Origin: Isoetes taiwanensis
Taxonomy: Eukaryota > Streptophyta > Lycopodiopsida > Isoetales > Isoetaceae
Assembly: GCA_021234155.1 (NCBI GenBank)
Contig: JAJEKV010000114.1
Location: 1,255,654 to 1,319,653, forward strand
Length of the DNA: 64,000 nucleotides
Direction: 5' to 3'
The translations under genes were made by a program, and so were the position numbers. How positions within the stretch are numbered: position 1 is the stretch's first letter; every line of letters starts with the position of its first letter. A model generated the notes under the pieces. The model was not told the origin of the DNA, did not search any database, and was given only the letters and a program-made list of their open reading frames with translations. Positions 32,218 through 44,321 of the stretch are shown here, piece by piece.

Positions 32218-33858
32218 ATGGGAAACTGTATGACTATATGTGATATTCTCGCAAACAAGGATCTGAGGGCGCTTTATCACACCTGTTCTATTCATCCTCA
32301 TGGATCAAGTGAGAAATGCATCCGCCAAACCCCTGTTCTTGGTAGAGTTACACCGAATTTGCTTGAACATTATGAATTAGGAGAGGTGCTAGGAAAGGGC
32401 CAGTTTGGAATAATAAGGCTATGTACGAATATCGTAACTGGTGAAAGTTTTGCGTGTAAATCTATTGCCAAAGCCAAGTTAGTTAGTTCAGGGGATTATG
32501 AAGATGTCAGAAGGGAGATCGAGATTATGCAGACTTTATCTGGACATCCAAACATAGTGCAGCTAATAGCTACTTATGAGGATGAAACTTGGGTCCATTT
32601 AGTGCTGGAACTTTGTGAAGGAGGGGAACTGTTTGATCGTATCATTGCCAAAAAGACATTCTCTGAAAGAGAAGCTGCTCAAGTGGTCAAAGTACTAATG
32701 GAGGTTCTAATATCATGTCATTCTCATGGAATTATACACCGCGATATCAAACCAGAAAATATTCTTCTTACTTCCGATTCAACAGATTCTTCTGCAGTCA
32801 AGGTCGCTGATTTTGGACTTGCAGTTCCTTTTTGCTCTGGTAAGCACGCATCCTGAAACGTGTTAAAAATTTTTTTGCTGATATCACATGCACTCTCTTC
32901 CCTCAGGTGAAAAAGTCTCTGGAACTGCAGGTAGTGCATATTACATTGCACCTGAGGTCTTGAAAGGAGATTATGGCAAGGAGGTTGACGTATGGAGTGC
33001 AGGAGTTGTTCTTTATATCATGCTTAGTGGGGTGCCCCCATTCTGGGATGAGACAGAAGAGGGTATATTTGATGCTATTAGGTATGGTCATTTGGATTTA
33101 TCTAGTGATCCTTGGCCCAAATGCTCGTCAGCTGTTAAGGATTTGATTAAAGGCATTTTATGTTCAGATATAAGGCGCAGATTAACTCCCGAACAAGTCT
33201 TAAGTAAGTTTTTCTAACTTTGTCTTTGTTGATATTATGTTCATCATAATATAATTAAAATAGTGTGTTTCAGATCATGAATGGATTCGTAGGCATACAG
33301 AGAGCCAAGAACTTGAATTGCCACCTGATTTATCTCGAGTTCAATCCTCTTTTGAGGCTGGCTCATGGTCGTCTTTTAAGAGCGATGGTTCTATGTCTAG
33401 CTGCTCAACTTCAATGGATAGTGAAAACGACTCACCAGATACACCCTTTTGTAATAAGGCACGGATGGATTCTGCCAAAACATTCTCCTTTTGCAGCACT
33501 TCAGATTCTGGTGATAATGAAGATTGTATGAGGTTAGCAAGCTTTTCTATTGTCAAATCGCTCATTTTTCTATTTGTTTTAAGATTGTGAACAGTGTCAT
33601 GTAAATTTGTGATGTCTTTGTTTTGAACTCATGTAAAGATGTTCTTGCAGAAATCTTGGTGATGCTGCCATCTCAAAGGCCTCTAGAAAGTTTGAAAATG
33701 TGCAGAGTTCGTCAAAAGATGAATGTCTGGTGAGCTATGACATGCAACAAAGGAGAATAATTTGGGAACAGTTAGAAGACTCTCAAACGCAGGAAATTCA
33801 ATCTTCTGAAGAATGCAATACATTATGGTCTTCATGCCTAGTTCCATGTAGTGCATAA
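32218..33858 (+). CDS. PEP carboxylase kinase-related / CDPK-like Ser/Thr kinase without EF-hands
   Basis: Exons 32218-32839, 32907-33203, 33274-33532 and 33651-33858 join in frame to 461 residues through GT-AG introns. The N-terminus MGNCMTIC is a typical dual acylation signal (Gly2, Cys4), suggesting membrane attachment. Kinase hallmarks: GKGQFG loop 59-64, Lys81 in FACK, Glu100, HRDIKPEN 174-181, DFG 198-200, then [34 protein letters not shown] and [15 protein letters not shown]. The Ser/Asp-rich tail has no EF-hand. The CDPK-type catalytic core without calcium-binding domain and with a long tail matches the plant PEPRK (PEPKR1-like) group rather than CDPK or CRK. The ATG is chosen because it gives the acylation motif. 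Confidence 0.9.
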
Positions 33859-33859
33859 T

Positions 33860-34525
33860 TGGCTTGGTGAGTAATGGGAACTCTAAGGAGGAGCTCTTTG
33901 AAGTTCACACTGCAACCTGGCAGTTTGGTCTTTTTGACCTTGTATTGTGGCTGGCTAAACGGATTCTTGGTTGCCTACATGAATCAAAGAGTCTTTTGGC
34001 TGGCTAGATGGTCTTTGGGCCAGGTTAAAGATTGTATACATAGAGAAGAAATCAGATTTTGGGCATAATCATGCCCGATTCAGTGTTACAAAGATGTAAA
34101 AAGAAGCACTAGAAATGCTGTGTATAATAATTGGATGAACTTAGTATGCGTCACTTGATGACCTTGTTATGATGAGCAGCAGCATCAATGTAAGGTAACA
34201 CAAGTTTCATCCATTCCACAAAATGGCTACCTTCAAGTACAATATTTTCTCTAAAAAAATTGGTCCCAATATACGGACATAACATGCTTTTCTCGGCTTT
34301 GTTCTGTTGTCCTGGTAAGAAAACCGTTTTGTAAAGAAAGAAACTGGGTTGTTTCCTAGTTATTAAAGAATTGGCCTGTCTCAAGAAACAATATATATAA
34401 TAATCATAATTAAGTCCACTCATGCCAGATATACTATACAATGGAATTGCTTACATTGGGCGTTAAAATTTTTCTTTTCAATACAATTTATGTCTAAACT
34501 TTATGACAACATCGTACACGACAAT
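33860..34525. other. 3' flank of the kinase gene, no further gene
   Basis: Short frames (64-96 residues) on both strands lack motifs. The transcript end is not visible with confidence. Confidence 0.4.
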
Positions 34526-34527
34526 AT

Positions 34528-34661
34528 GATGTTTGCTTCATGCTATAAATATAGATTCTATTGGTTATTTGTAATTCATACCATGTTAGATTACTATTAT
34601 GTTTGCTTCATGCTATAAAATATAGATTCTATTAATTATTTGTAATTCGTACCATGTTCTA
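34528..34661 (+). repeat. 70-bp tandem duplication
   Basis: gtttgcttcatgctataaa, tatagattctatt, ttatttgtaattc and taccatgtt occur at 34528-34590 and 34598-34661. Confidence 0.9.
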
Positions 34662-34679
34662 ATTGGTTATTGGTTCTAA

Positions 34680-36355
34680 TGGGTTATTTGTATTTCTATA
34701 ATTTCTTTAAGAAATGAAGTTCGTTCCTTCCAATTCCCTCAATTGCTGATTGTGATTATAATAGTGCAGTAGCTTTCCACTGTATACGGTCAGCTACTTT
34801 GAAGATAAGCACAATGCGGTTAACATACCATTGCTTTGGAAATCCATCTCGCAATGATTGGTTGAAGACTCCTGCTTGCTGCCAAGTCACTTGTAATGTC
34901 ACAACAACGGCATGATGTCATGACAGAACAACCCAATGACTAATAGTTTTAAGATCTATGACGATGTTATATCGTAATCCCCAAAGTGTGGGTTAAAAGA
35001 CATTGGGAAAATTTAACGTGGTGCTGTAGCCTATCTGAAGTAGTTAATGGGTTGACGACCCTACGGAATAAGGCTCACAACCAAAGAGTGAATTGACACG
35101 CTATATCACGTGTACCGCCGATGAGCAATGTTGGAATTAATAAGCAACACGCTTCAAGGGCCGGGTTAACGAAGGTCGACCATGGACATTATTACCTTCA
35201 CAACTTTTGGAGGAGTGGCATGGCTTGAGGGGTGCTCTCCACTAGCAGGCAAGGATATGTTTCCGGCTTGAAGGCAGCAAGGGCTAGAAAACTCTTTAAA
35301 GGTTTGGTACGTGACCTAGGGAAGAAGACTTTCAATTCCTGGGACAACATGGCGGGCAATAATTTCACCAAGAACCTTTTTACTAGAAGAGGCCTCTCTT
35401 GAGAGGTCCTTAAGTGGTACTGTCCTTTGGGATATTCATATAATCCCTAGGAATATATAAGTTTATTTATGGAACTTAATGGCGCTTAGGCACTAAAGTA
35501 ATGGTTGGAAACATTTTGCCTCAATCAATTTTAGATACCCTACAAAGGTAGTGGGGGGGACAATTAGAGATCCATGGTTGCATACCACCATACTATTACA
35601 GTAGAACAACTCCAAAAGAGGGTTGGCCACCGTCAATTTGACAGATGTGTGGTGCAGACAAATAATCACTGCCATCATATAGACGGTGAAGTTTGGCACA
35701 AAATAATAATAAAATTTATGCTCTAGATAAGTTTGAGTAAAGTGTTGACATTGCTGTGGGGGTTTCAACACAAGTAGTCAGTATGTCCCGTAGAATATGT
35801 ACCGTGACCTGGAGGAATGGTCTATAAAAGGAGCACAACCATTGAGAAGAAGGGTGATGGTTAAAAGAAATCCAAACCCATGGCCTAGAGGGGTGCTGCA
35901 TGGTAGTCCCTAGTTGGTTGGGCTAAGGTAGATCCGTTCTCTGGGAAGTGAGACGAGTCAAGACTTGGACACTAAAGAAAAATAGCGTTAGCTACGATTG
36001 TCTCGATAAATTTTACTTAACCCCAGTATATAAAGTCGAATAAGGTATAATATATAGCACATGAATGTAATATATATTATGAATGCACATGAATGCACAT
36101 GGCAGGGCTGAAAGAAATTTGCTACCAATGCATGTGCTAGGGGAAAAATAATTGAACATCTACACTGGAAATTTCGGTACTTCTAGATCATTGTTGTTAC
36201 CCAATGTTTATCAAAGAGGATTGTGGATTAGGATCCAACTTAGAAGTTTCTGTCTCGCTTAGAGGAGTTCCCTTCCATCGATCATTGTCAAAGTTCGATA
36301 ATATGGTCGCGGAACCCATGTCCGAATGATAATAATAACCGCTAGGGTGATCGCA
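34680..36355. other. no gene seen; possible LTR debris
   Basis: No supported frame. A TATA-like tctataaaagg at about 35821 followed by a leader-like stretch could mark another decayed LTR promoter, but no partner copy or primer site is present. This is not enough to call it. Confidence 0.3.
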
Positions 36356-36359
36356 CCTT

Positions 36360-36461
36360 GCCATGGTTGCACAAGTCTGGTGAATCTGTTGCCACCATAG
36401 CATTGGTTTAGCCATGGTTGCACAAGTCTGGTGAATCTGTTGCCACCATAGCATTGGTTTA
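36360..36461 (+). repeat. 51-bp perfect tandem duplication
   Basis: Units 36360-36410 and 36411-36461 (gccatggttgcacaagtctg, gtgaatctgttgccaccata, gcattggttta) are identical, so the duplication is recent. Confidence 0.95.
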
Positions 36462-36583
36462 GGAAAGAGTGATTGTTAGACAAGAGTCTTCCATTTTAAA
36501 TAGAAAGCAGAGTTACTATTGGATAATTAGAACAAGAAAATAATATACGTAATGGAAGGGAGCTTGCCGTGTTTGTAAAGGGT

Positions 36584-36765
36584 TTGGCTTGGTGGTAGGA
36601 GGTTAGGGTTTCGAGTCCCTACAATAGACTTTTGAACAGAATTTGCTGCTCTAGGGAAAACAGAGTACTAGATGAGTATAAAAATATGCCAATTACATAA
36701 ATCACATTCAAGGAAGCTTGGCAAAGTACCTATGGTTGAAGCTGGGAGGTCATGGGTTCAAAGTC
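36584..36765 (+). mobile_element. possible tRNA-derived SINE fragments
   Basis: Two pol III-like pairs: ttggcttggtgg with gtttcgagtccc (36584-36620), and ttggcaaagtacc with aggtcatgggttcaaagtc (36718-36765). The second box B with ggtcatgggttc resembles the head of plant tRNA-related SINEs. Box spacing (24 and 36 bp) is shorter than in a tRNA, and no cloverleaf folds, so these are weak calls. Confidence 0.25.
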
Positions 36766-36769
36766 TTTA

Positions 36770-37368
36770 TAGTTTGCTAGTGTAATCTATTTATTTTATT
36801 GTTTTTTTATACGGCACATAAGGTGGCGTGTAGAGGGTTTTGCCCCTTAAAATCGAATTCTAAATCCCTTTTTCCCTCCTTATGCTAACTCAAGCAAAAC
36901 CCTAAATTTTTTTCTATACAAAAATCTTTATACGGCATTTTTATATGGAGGCATATAAAGTGGTGCGTAGGGGGTTTTTAGGATTTTAAATCTAATTCTA
37001 AAGTCGTTTTTTCCTGTTTACTACGCTTTTTGCAAATCTTTCACCTGGAGCATCTGTCGATGGGGCTTTTAAGGGGTTTTAGCTAATTCGAGTGTTTCCG
37101 ACACAATAGAGCAACAATCACCTTCATCCGAGCTTCCTAGAAAAAGTTATGGCTTCCGGAGCAAGTGGCCTCTTTTTGCCAAAACTCAACACATTCTCTC
37201 CTTTCTTCTTAACGTTTCTCTTCCCAGTTACCCCTCTTGTTGCCTAGAGAAGCTACTTCGGCATACTATATGGAAATTAAGAGAAATTTCTATTAGTACC
37301 CCCTACTAATTATTTGACCTAACGAGTTAGGACATGGCCAGTGCTATGATCCGGTCTACCAAGATCAT
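36770..37368 (-). other. presumed interior of the minus-strand relic element
   Basis: On the minus strand this follows the primer-binding site of the relic LTR and should be the start of its internal region. No gag or pol frame is visible. Confidence 0.3.
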
Positions 37369-37369
37369 G

Positions 37370-37381
37370 GCTCTGATACCA
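37370..37381 (-). other. primer-binding site, tRNA-iMet type
   Basis: The minus strand reads TGGTATCAGAGC, a perfect plant initiator-tRNA-Met complement, one base after the CCACA end of an LTR. Confidence 0.8.
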
Positions 37382-37382
37382 T

Positions 37383-38640
37383 TGTGGCGCTCCTAGAACC
37401 TATACGATGCCCCCATCGTATAAATGAGGGAAATTTCCCTCCCATCGCGACATTATCACCACGGAAAGGCCCTCCGTCTGACTTAGACCATTTGTGATGG
37501 GCAAGTGTCTGAGTGAGAGGTGTCATTCATCACACGCATTCTATGGGAATCCTATATAGCAGAAGCGTACATACGTGTTAGCACCTGGCAATAATACAAA
37601 TAAATAATATACCACTGAGGATGGTCCGCCCATCATCAAGACAACATCCCATAATAACAATACACGTACAAAATGCATCAAGAATGAAGGTTGTTCCCTA
37701 GGCTCAGACTCCAAAGGATCAACTGACAGTCAGGGCCTTCAGATAACAACAGAAGGAATCATGACAATGGTGTTGGCTGGCAAAGAACAACGGCTAGGGT
37801 AGTCCACTCCATCCGCCCCTCCTGTGCACACTTTGCAGATAGGCTGGAACATGCTATGGCATGGTTGTAGCCTTCCAGAGACGTAATCTCATGAAATCAC
37901 CCTATGAGACTACTCCAGATTACATCTTCCTGGTCCGATGAGGCAGGAAAGGGATGAATCCCCTTTAGGAGCATGATAGTTCCATGGGTGGCTAGAGGAT
38001 CGTGGCACAACTGGCGCCCACACTGACTTATCCCCCAAAATCCATAGGCTGACCCCAGCCACGTCCATCGAGTCCAGGACATCCCTATAGGCATGTATCA
38101 TGTGACCCAGGGAGTGTCAGACCCAAACCCAGCCCACACACAGTGACCGACTATAAGCCTTGCACATTATAGGAATCCTTGTATCTATGCTAGGCAAGGT
38201 TCCACCTCCACTTCACCACCACGACCGTTGGATGGTGCTCAACCACAACATAGCACCCCCAGCTAGGAGGGCTCTTGTGCACAGGCCGCATTTAATGAGA
38301 TTTAAGGGAGTCTAGCTAGGAGCATCTCTACTTCTACATGGCCTTTAGGTCTCTACCCCCCTTAATCCCCACAAATACAGGAGGTACAGAAAGAGAACTA
38401 TCACAATACCTACATCCATGCATAACCTCAAATGGAACATGAAATAGAGATTAATCATCCATCTAGACAAGCAAGGGTTAATCTCTAACTAGAATCTCAA
38501 GCTAACTAAGCCTACTAACTAGTATCTGAGCTAGATCTCCCATCTCTCAGGTCCTCCATGCCCTGCTGGTTGAATAAGCTCCTCCTCTTTGGGCCCAATT
38601 CGAATTGGGGCAAAACCCCAATTTGGGTAGCCCAAAGTTA
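37383..38640 (-). mobile_element. relic LTR of the tRNA-Met-primed retrotransposon, copy 2
   Basis: The LTR ends at 37383 on the minus strand next to the perfect primer site. Similarity to copy 1 (plus strand, 2.6-3.68 kb) runs at least to 38360 and weakly further, including gtagagacct, tatagtcggtcact, cacgatcctctag and atctgcaaagt. The outer TG end is not identifiable, so the limit at 38640 is approximate. Confidence 0.6.
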
Positions 38641-38644
38641 GCAT

Positions 38645-39600
38645 CTCTACCTGCCCAATCGATTTGGGCCAGGTGCCACCCTTTAAACTAAATTATTAAC
38701 ACTTAATTCACATAGTTAATGACTAATTATTAATAATTTAGCATACCTGGTTTTTAATTAATATTTAATTCTAGCATAGCTAACCTTACTTTGTTAATTA
38801 ATAACATGAATAATTAATACAACATTAAGTAACTGTCATGTATTTGTACGTATCGCATATAAATACATGGAACGTCATACACAGAAGGTATACAGAGATG
38901 GTCAATAGAAGACGCTTTTCTCCTTGCCTTCGCAGGTTGCGATTTTATGCTCCACGTCCTCGCTTTAATATTCACAGGTACTTGCGCCTGAGAGGACTTA
39001 AAAGCTAAAATCATTCTTTCAACAGATGCCTATTCCGTCTTAGACATTGGTTTCTGAGACGATAATAGCATTCGCTTGGTTGGGCGATTCAGCTTGTTCA
39101 CAGGTGCGTCACTTGGTTTGTAAGTGCCTCTTTGTTTTCAGGCGCTTCTTCAATAGTTAACATCGCTTCTTCACATTAGAGAAAATATGGGGTCTTAGAA
39201 TATCCTTTTAAAAAATGCTCGAAATTCCACATCAGATTTTGCAATCCACCAATAAGGGGTTTGCTCTTTGTTCAAATGGCATGTCTACATGGCAAAGGGG
39301 ATGCCCCAAATATTTAGAAAGTAGTGCAAGAAATCCCCTAAAGATATGTTAGATATTTAGGAATCTTTTTTAGGTGAGATCTGAAATAACTACAATGCAT
39401 GGCATCGAGCATCCAATAGTTAATACATGCAAAAAACACAGTTCTCAATTTGGAGTTTCGTATCAGCATCCAAATTGGTTTAGGGTTCTCGATCAGCCTT
39501 CACGGGTCTAGCCTCAACTCGATCAAGCAGGCCAGGGTAATATTCTAATCTAGTTTTGGCATTTGATTTCTTTTTTATTCAGGGTTTCTTTTGTCATTTC
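38645..39600. other. no gene seen
   Basis: AT-rich, with a TTAATTAATAATTAA-like stretch around 38690-38820. No frame or repeat is supported. Confidence 0.5.
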
Positions 39601-39602
39601 AG

Positions 39603-40880
39603 ATGCCAAGATCAGGAGCAGTGACTATTTTCTTATACAATAACAAGAATGAAGAAGATGAATGGGAAAAGCTCCATCTCCGAATTGGTTCCTGGGACAA
39701 TGAGGCCTGTTGTAGGTGGCTACCATGGTGTGAAAAGGTCTAAACAGTCAGATTGTTCAACCCATTGGAAGGGACGAGTAAAAGAATTTGTGTTTGGACC
39801 TGGAGGTAAGACTGTAATGGATCTGGTTGTGCAACATGCATATGACACACGACATGGCAAAGGAATCTATTTCAATGAAGCATTCCTTTCCTTCACTTGA
39901 ATCCAATTCTCTTTGCTCCTCGGATTTTATTGATATTGTTTCAGCTAGGGGTATAACTAACGTACTTGAAGTGTACAATTGCAGAATTGGTCATCTGTTG
40001 TTCAAAGGTTCGACCATGAGGAGCTTGAAAGAAAGAGGTATATGGTTTCATGCATATCATTACACTATATCAGCTAGAGGAGTTGGAAAGCTGGTAGAGG
40101 TTGATCTACCAGATCTGAAAGTTATGGGTACTGACTTCCTTGACTGCAAATTATTGACAGCATATCGAGATCATTTGCGCAGAGAAGTATTTAAGAATCT
40201 TAGAGAAAGAGGAGGAGTGAGATGCTCGTTTAAAGTGTTTCTTCCTATTCATGTTTTCTCTTATTTATTTCAATCTGAAACTTCAATTAGGATTGCACCA
40301 CAGACTTATACAATCCGAGATGTATCCCCTAATAGTATGGGAAGTATATTTTCTGACCAGTGGAAGAAAAGGGATCATGAAACCGGGCCGCAAATCACAA
40401 GGTGCATTCCTGCTAATGACACATTTGTATTTAGTGAGGATTGGTAAGTTTTAGCATCAGCTTTTACATTTGCATATATCTGATTCCCATGATTCTCATT
40501 GTATTCGATACATTTCTGATTCCTATGGTGTTAAACAGGTACAAATTGTGTAACCAGATGTTATACATCAATCTCCTTATTGAGAGAAGGAGGTATGGGA
40601 GAAATGCCACTGGGCTTGGAGATCAGTAGAAGATCATGGAGAAAACTCACCCCTTATGGATTTAGTCATTGGTTTTGATGACAGCTCGAAGAAGGTGCTG
40701 CATGTTGAAGAAGAATGGACTTTACATGAATGTAGGGAGTTCTTGAATACATGTGCAATGAATGGTGACTTCTATTTCCTTTTGAATGATAGAAAGATTG
40801 GTTATAGAAGGGAGTGTTCTGTAAAATGCAAGGAGTGTAGATCTCCATCTACATTGTGCATCAAATACTTGGTGCTTTAA
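39603..40880 (+). pseudogene. unrecognised protein gene with at least one intron and frame breaks
   Basis: From ATG 39603 the frame reads MPRSGAVTIFLYNNKNEEDE and WEKLHLRIGSWDNEACCRW, and is then broken. The sense passes through a second frame (WKGRVKEFVFGPGGKTVMDL) into a 206-residue frame (39827-40447) with FIDIVSARGITNVLEVYNCR, ERGIWFHAYHYTISARGVGK and MGSIFSDQWKKRDHETGP, ending FSEDW at a gtaag donor (40447). After an acceptor at 40539 a further frame gives YKLCNQMLYINLLIERRRYG and, shifted, SPLMDLVIGFDDSSKKVLHV, ECREFLNTC and ECSVKCKECRSPS. The final Cys cluster may bind zinc. No known domain. The composition and length argue that it is or was a real gene. Confidence 0.45.
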
Positions 40881-40881
40881 T

Positions 40882-42030
40882 GGATAAAAAAACATAAGAA
40901 AGGCAGTTGGTTTTGCAGGTTCAATTCCTGCAGCTTTCTCTAAAATAGTTGCTATTCTGGTATATGTTTATTGTTGGACTTTATCATGCTTGTGAACTAA
41001 TACTTGTTGAATCCAAAAATACATTTGCTATAAGATTTGCTGAGTTTTAGTTCATGTAAGACTTTGATGTTTTGCAAGACTTTGATTTGCTATGACTTTG
41101 ATTTGACAGTGTTGTGGTTTATGTAAACTGCTGCAATCTTAAGTGCTGTTATTCATTGTTCACAACATGATGAAATCTTAGACATGTCTTAGAAGATAGA
41201 TTACTGCCTGATATAAGCATTGTCTTATAGATTACTGTCTTATAAGCACTGTTTGGTTTGGAAAGGCTTTCATATTCATGCTTGCTCAATAACCATGTTT
41301 GCTCGACTTCAATCTAAAATAGATGGTATTTTTTATCAAGGAAAGCTGCAACTTCACAAATCATAAGAAACAGATGGGAATTTTTAGCAATGCAACTTTA
41401 TTAACAATTAGGAACCCAGGCACCAAAAACAGATGGTTTCTTGAGCATCTGAAGTTCATTGACAGTTAGAAAGTGTGGCACCAAAAAAAACAGATAGAAT
41501 TTCTGAGCAATGCAAGCTCATGTACAATTAAAAACTTGAGCTCATGCAATATAACTCGAGAAATGAAGAGACATGATCATTGACAGCTTAAGATAATGGT
41601 ACTCAGAGTACACTTAAAAGACATTGAAGGATAGACTCAGAAAGCAGATAGAAAGAGAGAATGTATACACAGCATGCATGCAAGTAGACATTACATTACA
41701 TGTTCCCAAAAACTTCCACAGTTTCAGAAAATGGTGCTCGGGCTCAGAATACTTGAACATACCTAGACAATGGTGAATATATTTAAAACATTGAAGAATA
41801 AACTCGGAAATCAGAAGGAAAGAGAGAACAAATATATAACATGTATGAAAGCAGATTTTATATTATATGTTCCCAAAAAACAACCGTCACTTGGATGAAT
41901 TTACAAGAGGCCTGTACATAGCAGCCATGTTGCATCACAAAAACTAGAGGTAGCATCATAAGTTATGGAGATTCATATACAAGGTAGAGAAAAAAAAAAC
42001 ACAACATTGAAAATAAAACAAAGGGGTATC
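40882..42030. repeat. diverged direct repeats downstream of the unrecognised gene
   Basis: 41584-41720 and 41765-41880 share aaaa(g)acattgaag, gaaagagagaa and attatatgttcccaaaaa. Earlier echoes (gcaccaaaaa plus acagat) lie at about 41430-41500. A T-arm-like word, gcaggttcaattcctgc (40914-40930), is present, but no tRNA folds around it. Confidence 0.55.
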
Positions 42031-42033
42031 CTA

Positions 42034-42208
42034 GGCACGTCCAGCAGGTGGCATCCTAAGCTCCATATGCAAGTCATTGCCATCAGCTTGTATCACCATC
42101 TCCAGAAGGTGCTCATGGTCTGAATGAAGTCGGTCTAGCCACTGCTGAACCTTTACAGCTCCTTTTTGAACTAGGCGCTCCACCTCCACACAAGAAAATC
42201 CGGCCATG
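42034..42208 (-). CDS. small hypothetical protein, 57 residues
   Basis: ATG at 42208 gives MAGFSCVEVERLVQKGAVKV, QQWLDRLHSDHEHLLEMVIQ and a short amphipathic end before TAG at 42034. The composition is protein-like with an even charge pattern suggesting helices. It may be a terminal exon of a larger minus-strand gene, for example of the element upstream at 44.3-46.9 kb. No homologue is recognised. Confidence 0.3.
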
Positions 42209-42699
42209 TATTTGATCCTCTTGCCTGGCTAGCTAGAACTCATAGATTCCTCCATGGGATGCTTGGCGGTGATCTTGAGTCTCGCCATGTTCGTCGAGGT
42301 TCTGGATATTGAATGGATATTGAAGAGCTGGATTCCAATCGAGTGCATGCATATGAAATGCATAATTCTGTCTAAAAAGCTGATCCAGACAATCAATGCA
42401 TCCGTCAACTGTATAAAACCTGTATATATGTTTTTTTGGACATATATTAGTGACTATTGTTGATGAACTATTGTGCATGTTGCAAGAACTATTGTTGTGA
42501 CAATTAAATCAAGAGTGTTTCTAATTGTTGTGACACCAAAACACAATATATGTAGATGTTTTTAAAAAAAGTCTATACAACTCCATACACAATGTACATG
42601 GTCATGTTAGAAGCAAAGCAATGGTCACAATTATGTTCCCAAAGAGTTTTTGCATTTGTACTATGCGAAAACAAATTGGGATTTCCAAATGGGATTATA

Positions 42700-43600
42700 T
42701 GTGTTAATCTTAATAGATGTTTTGCAATTGAACTTGCAGTCTATACATTTGTTAATCTTAATACATGTTTTGCAATTGAACTTGTAGTCTATACATTTGT
42801 TAATCTTAATACATGTTTTGCAATTGAACTTGAAGTCTATACATTCGTTAATCTTAATAGATGTTTTGCAATTGAACTTGCAGTCTATACATTTGTTAAT
42901 CTTAATACATGTTTTGCAATTGAACTTGCAGTCTATACATTTGTCAACCTTATTATATGTTGAGCAACTGAACTTGCAAACTACACATTTTTTACTATTA
43001 ATACATGCTTTCCAAGTTCATACATGTTTTGCAATTGAACTTGCATTCTATACATTTGTTAATCTTATGAAGTTGCAGTAAGCCCCACGATGTAAAACTT
43101 AGAATTGCATTTGAAGTAGCAAGTTCATACATGTATTGCAATTGAACTTGCAGTCTATACATTTGTCAACCTTATTATATGTTGAGCAACTGAACTTGCA
43201 ATCTACACATTTCTTAATCTTAATACATGCAATCCAAGTTAATACCTGTTTTGCAATTGAACTTGCAGTCTATACATTTGTCAACCTTATTATATGTTGA
43301 GCAATTGAACTTACAATCTACACATTTCTTAAGATTAATACATGCTTTCCAAGTTCATACATGTTTTGCAATTGAACTTGCATTCTATACATTTGTTAAG
43401 TTTATGAAGTTGCAGTATGCCCCATGATGTAAAACTTAGAATTGCATTTGAAGTAGCAAGTTCATACATGTATTGCAATTGAAATTGCATTCTATACATT
43501 TGTCAATCTTAATAGTACCCAACATACACATGCTTATGAAGTTGCAGTAAGGCCCATAATGTAAAACTTAGAATTGCATTTGAAGCAGAAGTTTCGAACT
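42700..43600 (+). repeat. 48-bp minisatellite with higher-order structure
   Basis: At least five consecutive 48-bp units (gttaatcttaata(c/g)atgttt, tgcaattgaacttgcagtct, atacattt) run from 42705 to 42940. Irregular copies follow, grouped in two larger blocks that each contain tgaagttgcagta, gtaaaacttagaattgcatt and tgaagtagcaagttcatac. As 48 is divisible by three, the array is open in more than one frame (VNLNTCFAIELAVYTF repeats), which I take as a by-product. Confidence 0.95.
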
Positions 43601-43769
43601 TAAGCGGCTGGAGTGAAGGAAAATTTTGCAAGAGGAATGGATCTTCGTGGCAAGGGTTGGACTCTTATCACGAGGACCCAATCCAACCTAAAGTTGGACG
43701 CACCTACCTTATATATAACTGTTTTTTTTGTAAGAAATAAGCATGTGGGATATTTCAACCAGCACAGCC

Positions 43770-44170
43770 ATTTAGGGTTCCAGAACTCGGTTTCGGGGGA
43801 GCACTTGAGACTTTAGGGTTTCAGAACTCGGTTTAGGGAGGGAGCACCTGAGACACCTTGTATTCATGTGCTTGTGTTTTATGATAGAGAGAACGGTAGC
43901 ATGTTTAACTGCCATTGATTGTTAAGTTCCAATAAAAATCTGATAAATTCTGATATGCCCAAGATTTTGATATTCTGATATGCTCTAAAATTCTGTCATA
44001 ACAGCTTCATTTGCCCCAAGAATTTGATATGCTGGTATGCACAAATTCTGATACAAACTATATAACATCTTCATTTGCCCCTGGTTTAGGGTTTCTGATA
44101 TGCACAAATTAAGATACAAACTATATAACATCTTCATTTGCTTGATGTTTAGCATACATTGCAGATCTGA
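43770..44170 (+). repeat. two further short direct duplications
   Basis: tttagggttccagaactcgg and tttagggtttcagaactcgg (about 43770 and 43813). Also gatacaaactatataacatc with ttcatttgc, twice (about 44050 and 44111). Confidence 0.8.
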
Positions 44171-44321
44171 TACAACTACAGTTGCTGCTCTAAAGTTTGG
44201 CATTCATAAAAATCAGATAAGAACATATTGGATATAACACAAATGTAACATATTGCATACATTACATGTCTGAACATTGAATGATACCAGAGCAATTCAT
44301 GATAGTGATGCACAACATACA

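Noticed and set aside
36584-36620. tRNA gene
   Set aside because: Box A and box B-like words are only 24 bp apart, too close for a tRNA; kept only as a weak SINE hint.
40882-40935. Possible tRNA or plastid tRNA fragment
   Set aside because: A good T-arm word (gcaggttcaattcctgc) is present, but no acceptor, D or anticodon stem can be formed with the flanks.
42556-43427. Repeat proteins built on VNLNTCFAIELAVYTF
   Set aside because: The 48-bp minisatellite is open in more than one frame; no promoter or start context, so the peptide repeat follows from the DNA period.
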